From positions 23,225,236-23,289,235 of the forward strand of contig CAMZMU010000071.1 in NCBI GenBank assembly GCA_947311845.1: DNA of 64,000 nucleotides, read 5' to 3'. Every line of letters starts with the position of its first letter. Position 1 is the first letter of the stretch. The DNA is from Poa pratensis (lineage: Eukaryota; Streptophyta; Magnoliopsida; Poales; Poaceae). Positions 33,485 through 45,511 of the stretch are shown here, in pieces. The position numbers were made by a program, and so were the translations under genes. The notes beneath the pieces were generated by a model. The model was not told where the DNA came from, searched no databases, and worked only from the letters and a program-made list of their open reading frames with translations.

Positions 33485-34619
33485 TCGTAGCCAGGTGTGT
33501 TCTCTCGTGCCTTGCCCGTGTCAGCTTAAACAAACAAAAGCATCGCTAGCTATTAGGCAGAGTGACAAGAGCCGTACAGCCGAGCCATGCATGCACAGAT
33601 TCAGTAATCTTCATCGAATGGCTTTCGGAATTGCACATCCTAGAATTTCCCTCGGTATTCGTGTGGAAACCTCTCGGAGTGTGTCATGAAAGCTGATGAA
33701 TGCCTTTTGGAAATGCCGGATTTCCCAGTTCTCATTCATTTTCGTTTTGGGAATGGCGGATTTCCCAGTTGGAGTAGGAAGCAAAACGCCCGGCCGGCCG
33801 TATACCAACTGCGTACCGAACTGCTGCTGCCCATTGTACTTGACAATAATTAAATAGTGCGTGAACGGTCAGTGCCAGTGGTACGACGTCGAGGCACCGG
33901 CCGAGAAACCCGGGCGCACGTACGCTCGGGCCGCGCCGTGTCAGTCGCCATTCGCCATGTGAGGTTCTTGGTGCTAGCTAGGGTTTGCGTGACTAGCGTG
34001 CGCTCGTGTGCCGTGTGCGTGGGAGGGAGATGGATGGGATGGGATGGGATGTGGCCGGCTGAATCGCTGACGGCTCTGCAGTGGCGCCATGGGGACAGCG
34101 ATCTGGCCCCCTACCTGCTCCCAGCAGCCCCGTTTCAGAAATCTGGGGCTGGCTGGCGCCATGATCGAGCTCGTGATTGGAAGGCACGAAAGAGACGATG
34201 GCCCCCGCCGGCGTATGTGCCCGTCTCGTCCTTCGTCGCGTCACCACGCCACTAGCTAGCACCGCCCACCTGGAGTGATGAGTCTGCTGGCTTCGTCTTC
34301 CTCGCCTCGGCTGCCTGCCTGCCTGCGCACGCACAGTGCCGTGCCGACTGTGGCGCGCCAGTGCGTTCGTGCGTGCGGCTGCCGGTCAGTACGTCGTTTC
34401 GCTCGGGCGTGCAGTCGCGTACACGGCTGTTTCCCCCACGATATTGCACAAACAGAGCGCGCGCGATCCACGGGACGCTGCTTTTTCCCCCCTTTTTTTA
34501 AGTGATGTGTGTTGGTGTCTAGTGCACCGACCGCACGCACGATCATCCTATGGGGCCACGTATGGTGCTATTTTCCAGTGCCTTGCCTTGGTCTAGACAA
34601 TGTTTTCAAAACGACATAC
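33485..34619. other. Intergenic, GC-rich in the right half
   Basis: Includes a short direct repeat (cggatttcccagtt at about 33718 and 33756) and a GC-rich stretch at 33850-34500. Plus frame 33857-34255 (132 codons) is Arg-rich without a domain. It may be promoter or UTR DNA, but no gene is supported. Confidence 0.45.
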
Positions 34620-34639
34620 CATCACTAGTGGAGAAAGGA

Positions 34640-34815
34640 CATCTAGTCCCGGGCCGTAGTGGGCTTTTAGTCTCGGATTCGCATCCGGGACTACGAAATC
34701 GGGACTAAAAGTTCCTACCTTCAGTCCCGGCTGCTACGGCCCGGGACCAGAGGCCACCACGTGGCAGCGGCAGGACGCGGCGGAGGCTGGGGAGCTCTAG
34801 TCCCGGGCCGTAATA
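34640..34815. repeat. CACTA3 left subterminal repeats
   Basis: Direct and inverted copies of tagtcccgggccgta and gggactaaaa. In En/Spm elements such motifs are bound by the element's regulatory protein; that role is inferred here. Confidence 0.8.
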
Positions 34816-35044
34816 CCACCCAGGACAGTTGTCTTTTCCTTTTTTTTCCCCCATTTTAGGGTTTTAGGGTCATTTCTTTTTCCATTTCGTTTCTTTTTCA
34901 ATTTGGGTTTCATTATATATAATTTCAAACATGTTTCCGTACGCATATTATACGCTCTACTATATACACAGTACACGTTGATGCATATATAATTAATATT
35001 CGATCTCTTGCGAGAATACAACTATTTAATTACATGGAGATAGA

Positions 35045-38000
35045 TCACATATGTAGTTCATCGTCCGAAGCATAATGTTCTCCCCTTTCATCGATGACCT
35101 CCCTAAGCAGAAATCCCGCCAATTCCTCTTGAATTGCTCGTATGCGCCGTTCTGGGTCGAGCTTCTCCCGCATTTTGCTCAAAGAAGTTGTTCTCCGCTC
35201 AGTGGTCAACTCGCGAATGAACTCGCAAACGTAGAATCCACATAAATTACTCCCCGGTGGCTGCTGCGGACTTTTCACCGATATATAAGTTAGCTCATCT
35301 TTGAATGGACCTTCTACATTCTGTTTGAAAAGTGTCCAACACCTGCTTTGGCAAAGAAAATGAACAAAGGAGTTATTAATTACTTGATATCAGGAAACGA
35401 ACGAAAGAGGCCGATATAATGCGATAATGATTGAAATTACTTATTGAGCATTTCTTTCATGTCGGTCCACGTCGCTTGGTCCCAACTTAATGAGTCGTGG
35501 ACTTCAACTATGGACTTGTCAACTTGAATGCTTAGCAGAATCCAGTGGAACCTGCGGACGTTTACATAAAGCAGACATGCATAGCTCATCAATTACACTT
35601 AACATCGAGAAAGCCAAATAAAAATATGTACAAGACAGAAACACTCACTTGAAGTTGTAAGGAAATAGTATTTCCGTACAGAAGTTTTGCTTGATTAAAA
35701 AGGTGATCAGGTCATGCTCCACGTCTCTGGGGTGATTGCGTAACGTATGTTCATTAACGATATATGGATCAACGAACCCAACCTCATAAACTCTAGATGT
35801 TTTGCATTCCATCATCTTCATTCTACATAATAGCGTACAAAAGGATATATATATAGTCAGGATAATATAATACAGGCAATGAACGAGCTGAGCTAGAGAC
35901 TTAATTACGAAAATAAATCACTTACAGACAATAGCAACTGAGGATAGATTTGTCGAGGGCGCGCTGATTGAATAACTGAAACAGTTCAGTCATTTGAACC
36001 TGTATACTGTAACGTTTGAAGAAATGCTCCACTCTAACGTCCACCGCAATCCACTCTTTCGCGTCCTTCTTTGATGTGTGCACCATGTGTGCACCATGTA
36101 CCAGTTGTGCAGATTTCGCATATGTGTTGATAGACGCGTGAGCTCCTCATTACTGACCATAGACTCCCCTTTGACATATTTCCGTGCTATCTCTAACATT
36201 GGCTGATCTTCATAGCCTAAAAGTTGACCAAGAGTCATACCCATGGCGGTAGCATTTTCCTTGGCCTGTGATACAGTGATACCATGTTCTCTAGCAGCAG
36301 CTATGGCTCTGGGGTCCAATAATTCCAGGTCCTTATCCATATCGGCTCTGAAGTCCTTGTCGATATCGGAACACACTATGAGCGGGGGGACCGATTGATT
36401 TTTCTGCTGTCCGAGCTGGGCAATTTGTTTCCCGCTTTTTGCACTTCTTTCCTTGTTCTGCTCAGACTGGGCACGTGCTAGCTTACTAAGTTCACGACCA
36501 TAGTCAGATTGCAGATTCATCGATATTTGGGATGGCTGCGCAAGGAAGGACTTAGCCCACTTTTTGGTTTTTTCATCGTATACCTTCTTTTGCTCGGGCT
36601 TTTTTGGTGCAAAAAAAGTCTTATTGTAGGCAGCCACTACCGCGGCGTTTTCCGCTTCAGTCCTGTCATAAGGTCTCTTGGGAGGAACCGACGGGATGTC
36701 GACTATCTTCTGAGTGCGACCTTTCTTCTGAGTGGGGAGCGGGGGAGCGGCGTCGGTCCGTTTCTTCTGAGTGGGGCGCGGGGGAGTATTGCGCGGAGGC
36801 GGACTTGGAGGTCGACGATCATGGGGGGAGGGGGTGGACTTGGAGGTCGACGATCATCGGGTGGGGGGTAGACTTGGATTCCTCGGAGTCGGTGGCCTTG
36901 GCGCCGAGCCTGGAAACTTGATGTACTTCTTTTGCCATAGAATGATCTGGCGCTTGACATCTCCCAGTTTCTTATGGCCTTCAGGTGTAGCGATGTCAAT
37001 CTCTAGGTCCCCATACACCTCCAGTAGGTCATCCACCGAGACACGAGCATAGCCAGGTGGAATCGGACGTGAATGGTGGAGTGATCCAGGTAGACAAGGT
37101 AAAGCAGTGCCGGTCGCCACCTTCAAGGACAGGTTGCCCATTGGCTGATGTAGCTCACATTCTGTCATCCCTCTGACATCATCCACGGGGTAGTGAGGCG
37201 CGGTGCATCATCCAGCAGTGTATGATCATCAACCAGGACCTCCGTGGAAGCCTGGCTGCTTCTCCGCCCGCTATTCTCCAATGGAGGATCTTCCTGCGAC
37301 TGAGATGACCTTTGGCTAAGTGCTTCCTCTACAAACTTCTTCACCCCAGCTAGTTCCTGTTCTAACTTCCCGATCCGGTCTGCCTCCCGGTCCTTTGCTC
37401 TCTTACGGCTTCTGTAACTGTCAGCGTCCTGGGGAAACGCTCTATCCCACGGGACACTGCCTTTGCCTCGTGCTCGTCCACCTTTTTCATCGTTCCCGAG
37501 GGCACGCCACAGCTCGTCTCTCTCTCGATCGGGCCGGAACAATCCCTTTTCAGCATCGGCCATTGCTCGAACAATTGCTTTGGAGGGTACTAGAATTTGG
37601 TCTCGAAAAATTGTCTGCCCTGTTTTTGGGTCCAACGTTCCCCCATGCGCGTACCACCAGTGCTTTGCCCTCTCGGGCCATCCATTTGTACCTGGAGTGA
37701 TCCCTCTCTTCCTCAGGTCGGCCTCGGCCGCTTCCCACTTAGGCACGGCACTCTTGTAGCCACCTGTCCCCAATCTATGGTGGTATTTCTTTTTTTGAGC
37801 ATTTATCTTATTTTTTGCCGACCTTTCCTTGGCTACAGAAGATTGCTTGTACTTTACAAAAGCGGGCCACTGTTCTCGCAATTTCTCATGCGCTCCTTTG
37901 AATTCTGGAGTTTTGCCTTTCGCGACATATTTCAAGTATAAATTTTTCTTGTAGTTCCGGAACTGTTCGGCCATCTTCGATAGAGCCCACTGCTTGACTC

Positions 38001-38738
38001 TCTCTCTTCTTTCAAGCCCACCCTCAACTGGGGTAATACCATCTGCCTCGAATTCTTCATACTCTGGAGGTAGTATGAAATGTGCTATGAGCTTCTCCCA
38101 AAGGTCATCTTTGGCATCATCGTCGACATAACTAGTGAATTCTTCACCTGCATTCTTTGGCTTAATCCATTCTTGGATGGTGATCGGAAGGTTGTCCCTA
38201 ACAATCACTCCGCATTGATTTACAAACAGCCTCACGTGCTTTTCTGAAGCCTTCGGTTGTCCATTATCATAAATTTCGTCGATGGTGAACCTTTGATTAG
38301 GATCCAACATTTTGTTCGGGCCTCGTGTTCTAGCTGTCGATTGCTTCGATCCGGAGGTCTAAAAGAAGAAAGAGTGATTAATATATATATACGGGTCAAT
38401 TAATGCATCTAGCCACAAGAGGCTTAATATATATATACCTCGCCGGTTGTTGTCGAGGGGCCATCATTGTTGTTTGTCTGCCCTTCGTCCACCTGTTCTT
38501 CCTCCTCTCCATCACCGGATGGATTCAAAAATGATGATATCACATCTTCGTCCACCTGGTCTAGCTTCTGTTCTAGCTCATGTCCACCAAGACCACATTC
38601 ATCTCCATCGTCAAGACCCAAATCCCCTCTTATAATGTTCATAATCAGGGCATTGCCCTCGTAGTTGGTCCTGCGCAAAATAACATCTTCGCCATCGGGG
38701 TTGGTGTGATCTTCACCCCCGGAGTTGGTGTGATCCAT
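35045..38738 (-). pseudogene. CACTA3 second gene, Ulp1/C48-protease type
   Basis: Multi-exon minus-strand gene. Exon 1 (38738-38439) is acidic. Exon 2 (from 38358) has the charged plant-transposase domain (WPAFVKYKQS, LGTGGYKSAVPKW) and a coiled coil near 37330-37400, then ECELHQPMGNLSLKVA and a Pro/Lys linker. The last exons (about 35826-35649, 35552-35458, 35342-35045) carry a cysteine protease with His in FHWILLSI, Asp in VEVHDSL, and Gln and Cys in QQPPGSNLCGFYVC. Such domains recur in plant CACTA second ORFs; the substrate is unknown. Lesions: a one-base frameshift near 37200, an in-frame TGA at 36854-36856, and an 11 bp tandem duplication (gtgtgcaccat, 36075-36096) that shifts the frame again. 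Confidence 0.85.
36700..36865. repeat. Short tandem repeats in the CACTA3 Pro/Lys linker
   Basis: cttctgagtgggg and gacttggaggtcgacgatca each occur twice. They encode the Pro/Thr/Gln/Lys-Lys linker of the second gene and lie beside its in-frame stop. Confidence 0.7.
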
Positions 38739-38754
38739 CTACGTAAAGGTGAAA

Positions 38755-39180
38755 CTAGAAATTACAAAGGGATACTACTAACAAATTTTACTCTAAGTAG
38801 AAAATTACTAAAAATTACTCTAAGTAGAAACTACCGGAGCTCCCCCCCACTGGTTCTAAAAATTACTAAAATTACTACTAACAAAAATTACTACTAACAA
38901 TTAATTCTAACAATTACTACTAAAAATTAATTCTAACAATTAATTCTAACAACTTCTAAAAATTACTACTAAAAATTATTACTAAAAATTACTTCTAAAA
39001 ATAACTACTAAAAATAACTACTAACAAAAATAACTACTAAGTAAAAATAACTACTAAGTAAAAAATTATTACTAAAAATTACTTCTAAAAATAACTACTA
39101 ACAAAAATAACTACTAAGTAAAAAATTATTACTAAAAATTACTTCTAAAAATAACTACTAAAAATAACTACTAAGTAAAA
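38755..39180. repeat. AT-rich simple repeat in CACTA3
   Basis: Over 400 bp of taactactaaaaat-type repeats with no stop-free frame of interest. It separates the start of the second gene from its putative promoter. Confidence 0.85.
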
Positions 39181-39299
39181 AAAAAAAGGGCGCGCGGGGG
39201 GTTGCCGCGGCGCGTGCACACCACGGGCGCCTCCGACGGGCCGGCCGTGCGGGCGGCGCTCCGGCACGCGGTGTGCCGCGGAGGTGGTGTGGCGGTGAC

Positions 39300-39450
39300 C
39301 GGAGATGGAGGGGCGCGCGCAGCGGCCGGAGGTGGAGGGGCGCGCGCGGCGGCCGGATATGGAGGGGGCGCGCGCGGCGGCCGGAGATGGAGGGACGCGA
39401 TGGAGAGGGCGCGCGCGGTGGCCGGAGATGGAGGGGCGCGGCGGCCGGAG
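39300..39450. repeat. 30 bp GC-rich tandem repeat
   Basis: Repeated ggccggagatggaggggcgc units upstream of the CACTA3 second gene, probably in its 5' leader. They generate spurious Gly/Arg and Pro/Ala frames on both strands. Confidence 0.7.
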
Positions 39451-39540
39451 ACGCGGATCGCCGTTGAAAAATCCGGCAGCACCTCGCCTGTTTCTTCGTC
39501 ATCTGGATCGCCTTTGTGAAGTCGAAGGGGAAGAGGCCGT

Positions 39541-39720
39541 TCATATATACGGAATAGCCTCTTGTCCCGGGCCGTGGCACCACACGGGACAAGAGACCCT
39601 TTTGTCGTGGGTCGTGGCACCACCCGGGACAAGAGGGTCTTTCGACCGCCAGATTTTCGCGCGCGAGTCCAGACCCTTTTGTCCCGGGCCGTGGCACCAC
39701 CCGCGACAAAAGGTATTTTG
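39541..39720 (-). promoter_or_regulatory. Putative promoter of the CACTA3 second gene
   Basis: On the minus strand a block of three to four ttgtcccgggccgtggcacc / acccgggacaa motifs (39560-39712) is followed directly by a TATA-like gtatatatg (39541-39549). The layout matches the promoter regions of the other two CACTA3 genes. Confidence 0.5.
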
Positions 39721-40188
39721 AAGTTTATATGATTAAAATAAATAAGAAGTTTGGAAATTCATAACTCCTATTTTATAAATCCAAATAATACAAATAATAC
39801 GTCTATTATTATCAGAAAAAATAAGGAATCTGAATATATCATCCATACATCTGTTGGCATCATTTATCAACTGTGCCATTTTATAAATCCAAAACATGAA
39901 AAGTGTTTGAATTTGAATAACGAATCCAAAACATCTGATAAAATGTTTAATACAACAGGTCACAAGCCCGCAAAAGAAACCAGATAAAAATTATTAATTC
40001 ATTTATCTTTTGCATAACTAACTCAAAACCAGATTACTTATTCAGATGCTAAAAATCATTAGTTGGAAATGCAGAGATAAAGAATACATTTTACACGATC
40101 GTCGTCGTAGATAGACAAGCAGTAGGGAATGACAAAAATCTTGGGTACATAGATGAACCATTTGTCATAACCAATGATGTGGCTCAGG
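39721..40188. other. AT-rich spacer inside CACTA3
   Basis: Non-coding; it would be the 3' flank of the third ORF. No element ends are visible. Confidence 0.5.
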
Positions 40189-40706
40189 TTAGTCATACTC
40201 CTGCCTACGCCTATAATACTCGTCCTCGTAGTCGTCATAGTCGCCGCCATCGTCGTCGCTGTCGTCGGGCGGCGCTCGCCTGGACTGGAAGTGAGGGTAG
40301 CGCAGGCGGGGGTTATCGCCGGCCGTGATGTAGTTCATGACGCTCTGGAGAGTCTGGCCGCTCCACCACAGCCGACGGCCGGCCTCGTTGAAGTTCGAAG
40401 GAGGCGGGCCGTCCTCCTCGTACCTGGCGAGCGCCCTCTCACGCCGATTGATGAAGAAGGCGTCCCAAGTCGGGCGGTAGTCGGGATGCCAGCGGGGATC
40501 CATCCGCTGCTCCGAAGTGAGCTCGAGGTAGTAGTGGTTCGTGATGGCCGCCCGACGCACCAAACCTTGAGGGACAGGAGGGACCGGCACACCTCCGGTG
40601 CTCAGCCTCCAGCCGGCGGGGACGTCGTAGCCGGGCGGGCAGGGGTAGTTGAGGCGCAAAGCGCCTCCGCCTCCTAGTAGGTTAGAGTGGGTACGGTGAA
40701 AGCCAT
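40189..40706 (-). pseudogene. CACTA3 third ORF, unknown function
   Basis: An open frame on minus whose recognisable part is LRLNYPCPPGYDVPAGWRL, then STGGVPVPPVPQG, a charged region with HPDYRPTWDAFFINRRE, GRRLWWSGQTLQSVM and an Asp/Tyr/Arg-rich tail (DSDDDGGDYDDYEDEYY). I recall this PP-GW-RLS-GG-PVPP layout from uncharacterised proteins common in wheat-type genomes; no function is known to me. The best start by position is an ATG at 40706 (context cccATGG, about 67 bp from the TATA), but its frame stops after 10 codons, so a small frameshift near 40675 probably separates it from the body. A longer frame runs up to 40914 but begins upstream of the TATA. Confidence 0.6.
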
Positions 40707-40772
40707 GGGAGAGTGATGAGGTTGCAGATATGAGTTTAGATGTGCTATGCCAATGGAGGCCATGCATGACTA

Positions 40773-41227
40773 CATATATATAGTGAGAATCCCACCAATA
40801 AGGAAGAAGCACACGGATCGTGTGTTTCTTTCGAGCGCTTGTGAGCCGTTGGATCAGGGGTGTATTTCTTTTGAGGGCTTGTGAGCTATTGGATATCACT
40901 TTGTGAGCCACCACCCGGGATTAAAGGGAATCCCACCAATAAGGAAGAAGCACACGGATCGTGTGTTTCTTTTGAGCGCTTGTGAGCCGTTGGATCAGGG
41001 GTGTGTTTCTTTTGAGGGCTTGTGAGCTGTTGGATATCACTTTATGAGCCACCACCCGGGACTAAAGGGAATCCCACCAATAAGGAAGAAGAACATGGAT
41101 CGTGTGCTTCTTTCGAGCGATTGTGAGCCGTTGGATCAGGGGTGTGTTCTTTTTTAGGGCTTGTGAGCTGTTGGATCACTTTGTGAGCCACCACCCGGGA
41201 CTAAAGGGGCCACGACCCTATATATAG
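40773..41227. promoter_or_regulatory. Putative two-way promoter block in CACTA3
   Basis: Three 141 bp tandem units, each ending ccacccgggactaaaggg, with a TATA-like tatatata on the left edge (40773-40781, facing the third ORF on minus) and ctatatatag on the right edge (41218-41227, facing plus). The motif is the same one as in the element's ends. Confidence 0.45.
40788..41209. repeat. Three 141 bp tandem repeats
   Basis: Units at 40788-40928, 40929-41069 and 41070-41209, each starting aatcccaccaataaggaaga and ending cccggga(c/t)taaaggg, with about 5-8 percent differences. Confidence 0.9.
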
Positions 41228-41744
41228 CCCACCTCTCGGACATGTTTGGCACTCACTATGTATTCATTGTAGTCCATTTCATAAACAAAGCATTCGGATT
41301 CCCGACATACAGCCCAACGGTGCATTTGATATGCAGTCACTCACGAGCCACCGTTGGGCTGTATGACGGGGAAACCGTGTGTTTTGGGCGTGTTTTTACC
41401 AAGTGGGCGCGCTGATCGGGTACGTCGCCGTATCAGGGATGGTTAAATAAAAATGGACCCGAGCTATGTATTATGGTTTTCACCACATAAAGGTTTAATA
41501 CATTACTACACATCACATAAAGGTTTAATACATTACATTGATTTACATAAAAGCCATGAACCCTTCTTCGCGTATGTCCCTTGCCTATGATCGCTTCGGC
41601 CGTAACCATGGAGCATCTTCATTATTTAACGGGATGCTTGGGTCAGTTTTCACTGTGAAGGGCGGAATTTCATCAAACTTATCATAATCTGCTGACATGC
41701 TGTCTTGTCCTCGACTCCCACGATGTTTCTTTTCCTTGAAAGAA
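41228..41744. other. 3' region of the CACTA3 transposase gene
   Basis: Non-coding on both strands. gtttaatacattac at 41484 and 41522 is a short direct repeat. It probably holds the minus-strand transposase 3' UTR. Confidence 0.5.
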
Positions 41745-44700
41745 CTATGTGACGCTTTGGCTCATCGTCTGATGTATTCGTTTGCTTATTTTTTTTCTTT
41801 TTTTCGGTCTGGAGGACATGTCCTTCACATAGAAAACCTGAGCCACATCATTGGCTAGGACGAATGGTTCGTCCCTGTAACCAAGATTCTTGAGATCCAC
41901 TGTTGTCATTCCGTACTGCGGGTCTACCTGTACCCCGCTTCTCAGGTTCACCCATTTGCACCGAAACAAGGGGACCTTAAAAGTTGGTCCATAGTCAAGT
42001 TCCCATATCTCCTCTATGTAACCATAATATGTGGTCTTTGACCCATCGTTGTTTGTTGCATCAAAGCGGACACCACTGTTTTGGTTGGTGCTCTTTTTAT
42101 CTTGGGCGATCGTGTAAAATGTATTCCCATTTATCTCGTACCCTTGGAAAGTCCATATAGTCGAAGATGGTGACCTGGACAACAAGTACAGCTCATGGAA
42201 TGTGTTGCTTTTGACGATATGTGCTTGCAACCAACCGCCGAAAGTCTTCATGTGTTCTTTTCTAATCCAGTCGTCATTCTTTCCAGTGTTGTTGGAGCGT
42301 ACAATTTTCTTGTGTTGCTCGATATACCGAGCCGCCAAGGTGGAATTCTGTAGAACTGTGTAATGTGCTTCAGTGTAAGAATGTCCGTCCCTACATATTA
42401 TTGATTTCCTTCCTAGAGTGCCTTTTCCACTCAGTCTCCCCTCATGCCGTGATTGAGGAAGACCAATCGGCTTAAGACCAGGAACAAAGTCAACACAAAA
42501 CTCAATGACCTCCTCTGTTCCATAGCCCTTGGAGATGCTTCCTTCTGGCCTAGCACGGTTCCGAACATATTTCTTTAAGACTCCCATGAACCTCTCAAAG
42601 GGGAACATATTGTGTAGAAATACAGGACCGAGAATGGAAATCTCTTCGACTAGGTGAACCAGGAGGTGCGTCATAATATTGAAGAAGGATGGTGGGAACA
42701 CCAACTCGAAACTGACAAGACATTGGACCACATCCTTCTGTAACTGTGGTAGATCTTCAGGATTGATTACCTTCTGAGAGATTGCATTGAGGAATGCACA
42801 TAGCTTCACAATGGGTACTCGAACATTGTCCGGTAGAAGCCCCCTCAATGCAATCGGAAGCAATTGCGTCATAATCACGTGGCAGTCATGAGACTTTAGG
42901 TTTTGAAACTTTTTCTCTGCCATATTTATTATTCCCTTTATATTCGACGAGAAGCCAGACGGGACCTTGATACTGCTCAGGCATTCAAAAAAGATTTCCT
43001 TCTCTTGTTTGGTAAGAGCGTAGCTGGCAGGACCTTGAAACCGTTCTGGATGCAGGCCTTCTGGGTCTTTCATACGTTGCTGGTCCTGCCGTGCTTCCGG
43101 TGTATCTTTTGTCTTCCCATACACGCCCAAGAAGCCTAGCAGGTTCACGCAAAGATTCTTCGTCACATGCATCACGTCGATTGCAGAGCGGACCTCTAGG
43201 AATTTCTGGTAGGGTAGCTCCCAAAATATAGATTTCTTCTTCCACATGGGTGCGTGTCCGTCATCGTCCTTCGGAACAGATCGTCCGCCAGGACCCTTTC
43301 CAAAGGTTACTATTTCATCCAAATCCTTGACCATATCAAATACATCAGCACCAGTACGTTCCTTAGGCTTCGGCTGGCGACATGCCTGACCGTTGAAATG
43401 CTTGCCTTTATTTCTTAAGGGATGCTTCGCCAAAAGAAATCGACGATGCCCCGGGTACACATTCTTCTTACAATGTTCTAAATATATACTTTCAGTATCA
43501 TCTAAACAGTGCGTGCATGCATTGTATCCCTTGTTTGTCTGTCCTGAAAGGTTACTAAGAGCAGGCCAATCATTGATGGTTACAAACAGCAACGCTCGTA
43601 GGTCAAATGGCTCCTGTTTGTGCTCATCCCACACACGTACACCTGGTTTGGCCCACAACTGTAGAAGTTCTTCAACTAATGGCCTTAGGTACACATCAAT
43701 GTCGTTGCCGGGTTGCTTCGGGCCTTGGATCAGCACTGGCATCATAATGAACTTCCGCTTCATGCACAACCAAGGAGGAAGGTTATAGATACATAGAGTC
43801 ACGGGCCAGGTGCTATGACTGCAGCTCTGCTCCCCAAAAGGATTCATGCCATCTGTACTTAGACCAAACCTTAAGTTCCTTGCGTCAGCTGCAAAGTCCT
43901 CGTACTCTCTATCGATCTTTCTCCACTGCGTCCCATCAGCGGGGTGTCTCAACATCCCGTCTGACTTACGGTCCTCTTTGTGCCATCGCAACAACTTGGC
44001 ATGCTCCTTGTTTCTGAACAAACGTTTCAACCGTGGTATTATAGGAGCATACCACATCACCTTGGCAGGAACCCTCTTACGGGGGGGCTCGCCCTCAACA
44101 TCACCAGGGTCATCTCGTCTGATCTTATACCGCAATGCAGTGCATACCGGGCATGCATCCAAATTCTCGTACTTCTCACCGCGGTAGAGGATGCAGTCAT
44201 TAATGCATGCATGTATCTTCTGAACCTCTAAACCTAGAGGGCAGACAACCTTCTTTGCTTCGTACGTACTGGCGGGCAATACGTTATCCTTTGGAAGCAT
44301 CTTTTTAACTTTTGCAGCAACTTTTCAAATCCCCTGTCACTCACACCGTTCTCTGCCTTCCATTGCAGCAATTCCAGTGTGCTACCCAGCTTTTTCAGAC
44401 CATTTTCGCAAGTTGGGTACAACAACTTGTTGTGATCCTCTAACATTTTATCGAACTTCTCCCTCTCCTTTTCACTTTCGCAGTCTCTCCGTGCATCAGC
44501 AATGGTCCGACCAAGATCATCAGCGGGCTCATCATGTGCCTCCCCTTCAGCTTCCCCTTCAGCTTCCCCCATGGAAGTATCACCGTATCCAGAGAACCCA
44601 TGATAGTTGTCATCATCCTCTTCTTCTTCATTGTCTTCCATTATAACCCCCCTCTCTCCGTGCTTGGTCCAACAATTATAGCTGGGCATGAAACCATACC

Positions 44701-44880
44701 GAAACAGGTGGATGTGAAGGATTTTTGAGTCTGAGTAATCCTTCGTATTCTTACAGTCACTACACGGACAGAATACAAAACCATTCCGCTTGTTCGCATC
44801 AGCCACACGGAGGAATTCACGCAAGCCATTCATGAACTCGCCAGAGCGTCGGTCAGTACCATCCATTCCCGGACCATCTG
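41745..44880 (-). pseudogene. CACTA3 transposase (TNP2 type)
   Basis: The protein that cuts and moves CACTA elements, acting in the nucleus on their subterminal repeats. The amino part (44880-44234) has the transposase-associated zinc region (FCPCSDCKNTKDY, YGFMPSYNCWTKHGE) and an acidic stretch. The main part (44300-41745, 851 codons) has the TNP2 core (HACINDCILYRG, CPVC, MWYAPIIPRLKRLF, DGMNPFG, DWPALSNLSGQ, HVTKNLCVNLLG), a DUF4218 region (LCAFLNAISQKVI, HLLVHLVEE) and a DUF4216 region (FQGYEINGNTFYTIAQ, EIWELDYGP, FKVPLFRCKW). The two parts overlap in different frames because one A is missing in an A run near 44295. An acceptor site (atgcag, 44881) suggests an untranslated first exon upstream. 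Confidence 0.92.
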
Positions 44881-45511
44881 CATTATTGTATAAGTATATC
44901 AAAAACCATTACACAACATCATGAATAGAGATCAGTGACCAATTTTATACAAGTTGTTCATCACATTAACTAATTAAAAAAAATTCTACTCCATACTCAT
45001 TTTGATCAATTACTAAGTAAAAAACATCTGGACATATGCAAACTAACAAGTTAATGTGAGCTTGGATCATTTTCACTTCATTTACTTGTTGAAATCTAAA
45101 AATTTGAATTTTGAAAAATTTACATGCACCAATTTTTGAATTGGACAAAACAATTAACATGAAAAATGTGGAACTTTTAATTATTGATCTAGCAGTGAAA
45201 ACCTCATTCCATTCTGAGCTCTGAAACTGTAAAATTACATATTTCAACTTTCAGTAACTTTTTGCCTAATCAAAATTTGCCTAAAATTACACATCTAAAA
45301 TTCCCTCTACTCCTAGAGCATGAAATCCCTCTCTACTTCTAGAGCATTGAGGCAAACTAATAACGAGAGATGAAAGGATAAAGTTGCTAACCTTTTAAAA
45401 CCTTGGATTTAGGGGTTACCACCAAATCTTGGAGAAAAAATTGGGCATGAACTCGGCTTGACAAGAGGAAAAATGGCCACCATGCATATGAGCTCGAGCT
45501 GCAGTGGACGA

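Noticed and set aside
33857..34255. 132-codon Arg-rich frame as a gene
   Set aside because: Composition follows local GC content; several other frames on both strands are equally open and no motif or TATA-to-ATG layout supports it.
39158..39721. Long Pro/Arg/Ala frames on both strands
   Set aside because: Products of a 30 bp GC-rich tandem repeat and the CACTA3 promoter motifs; no domain.
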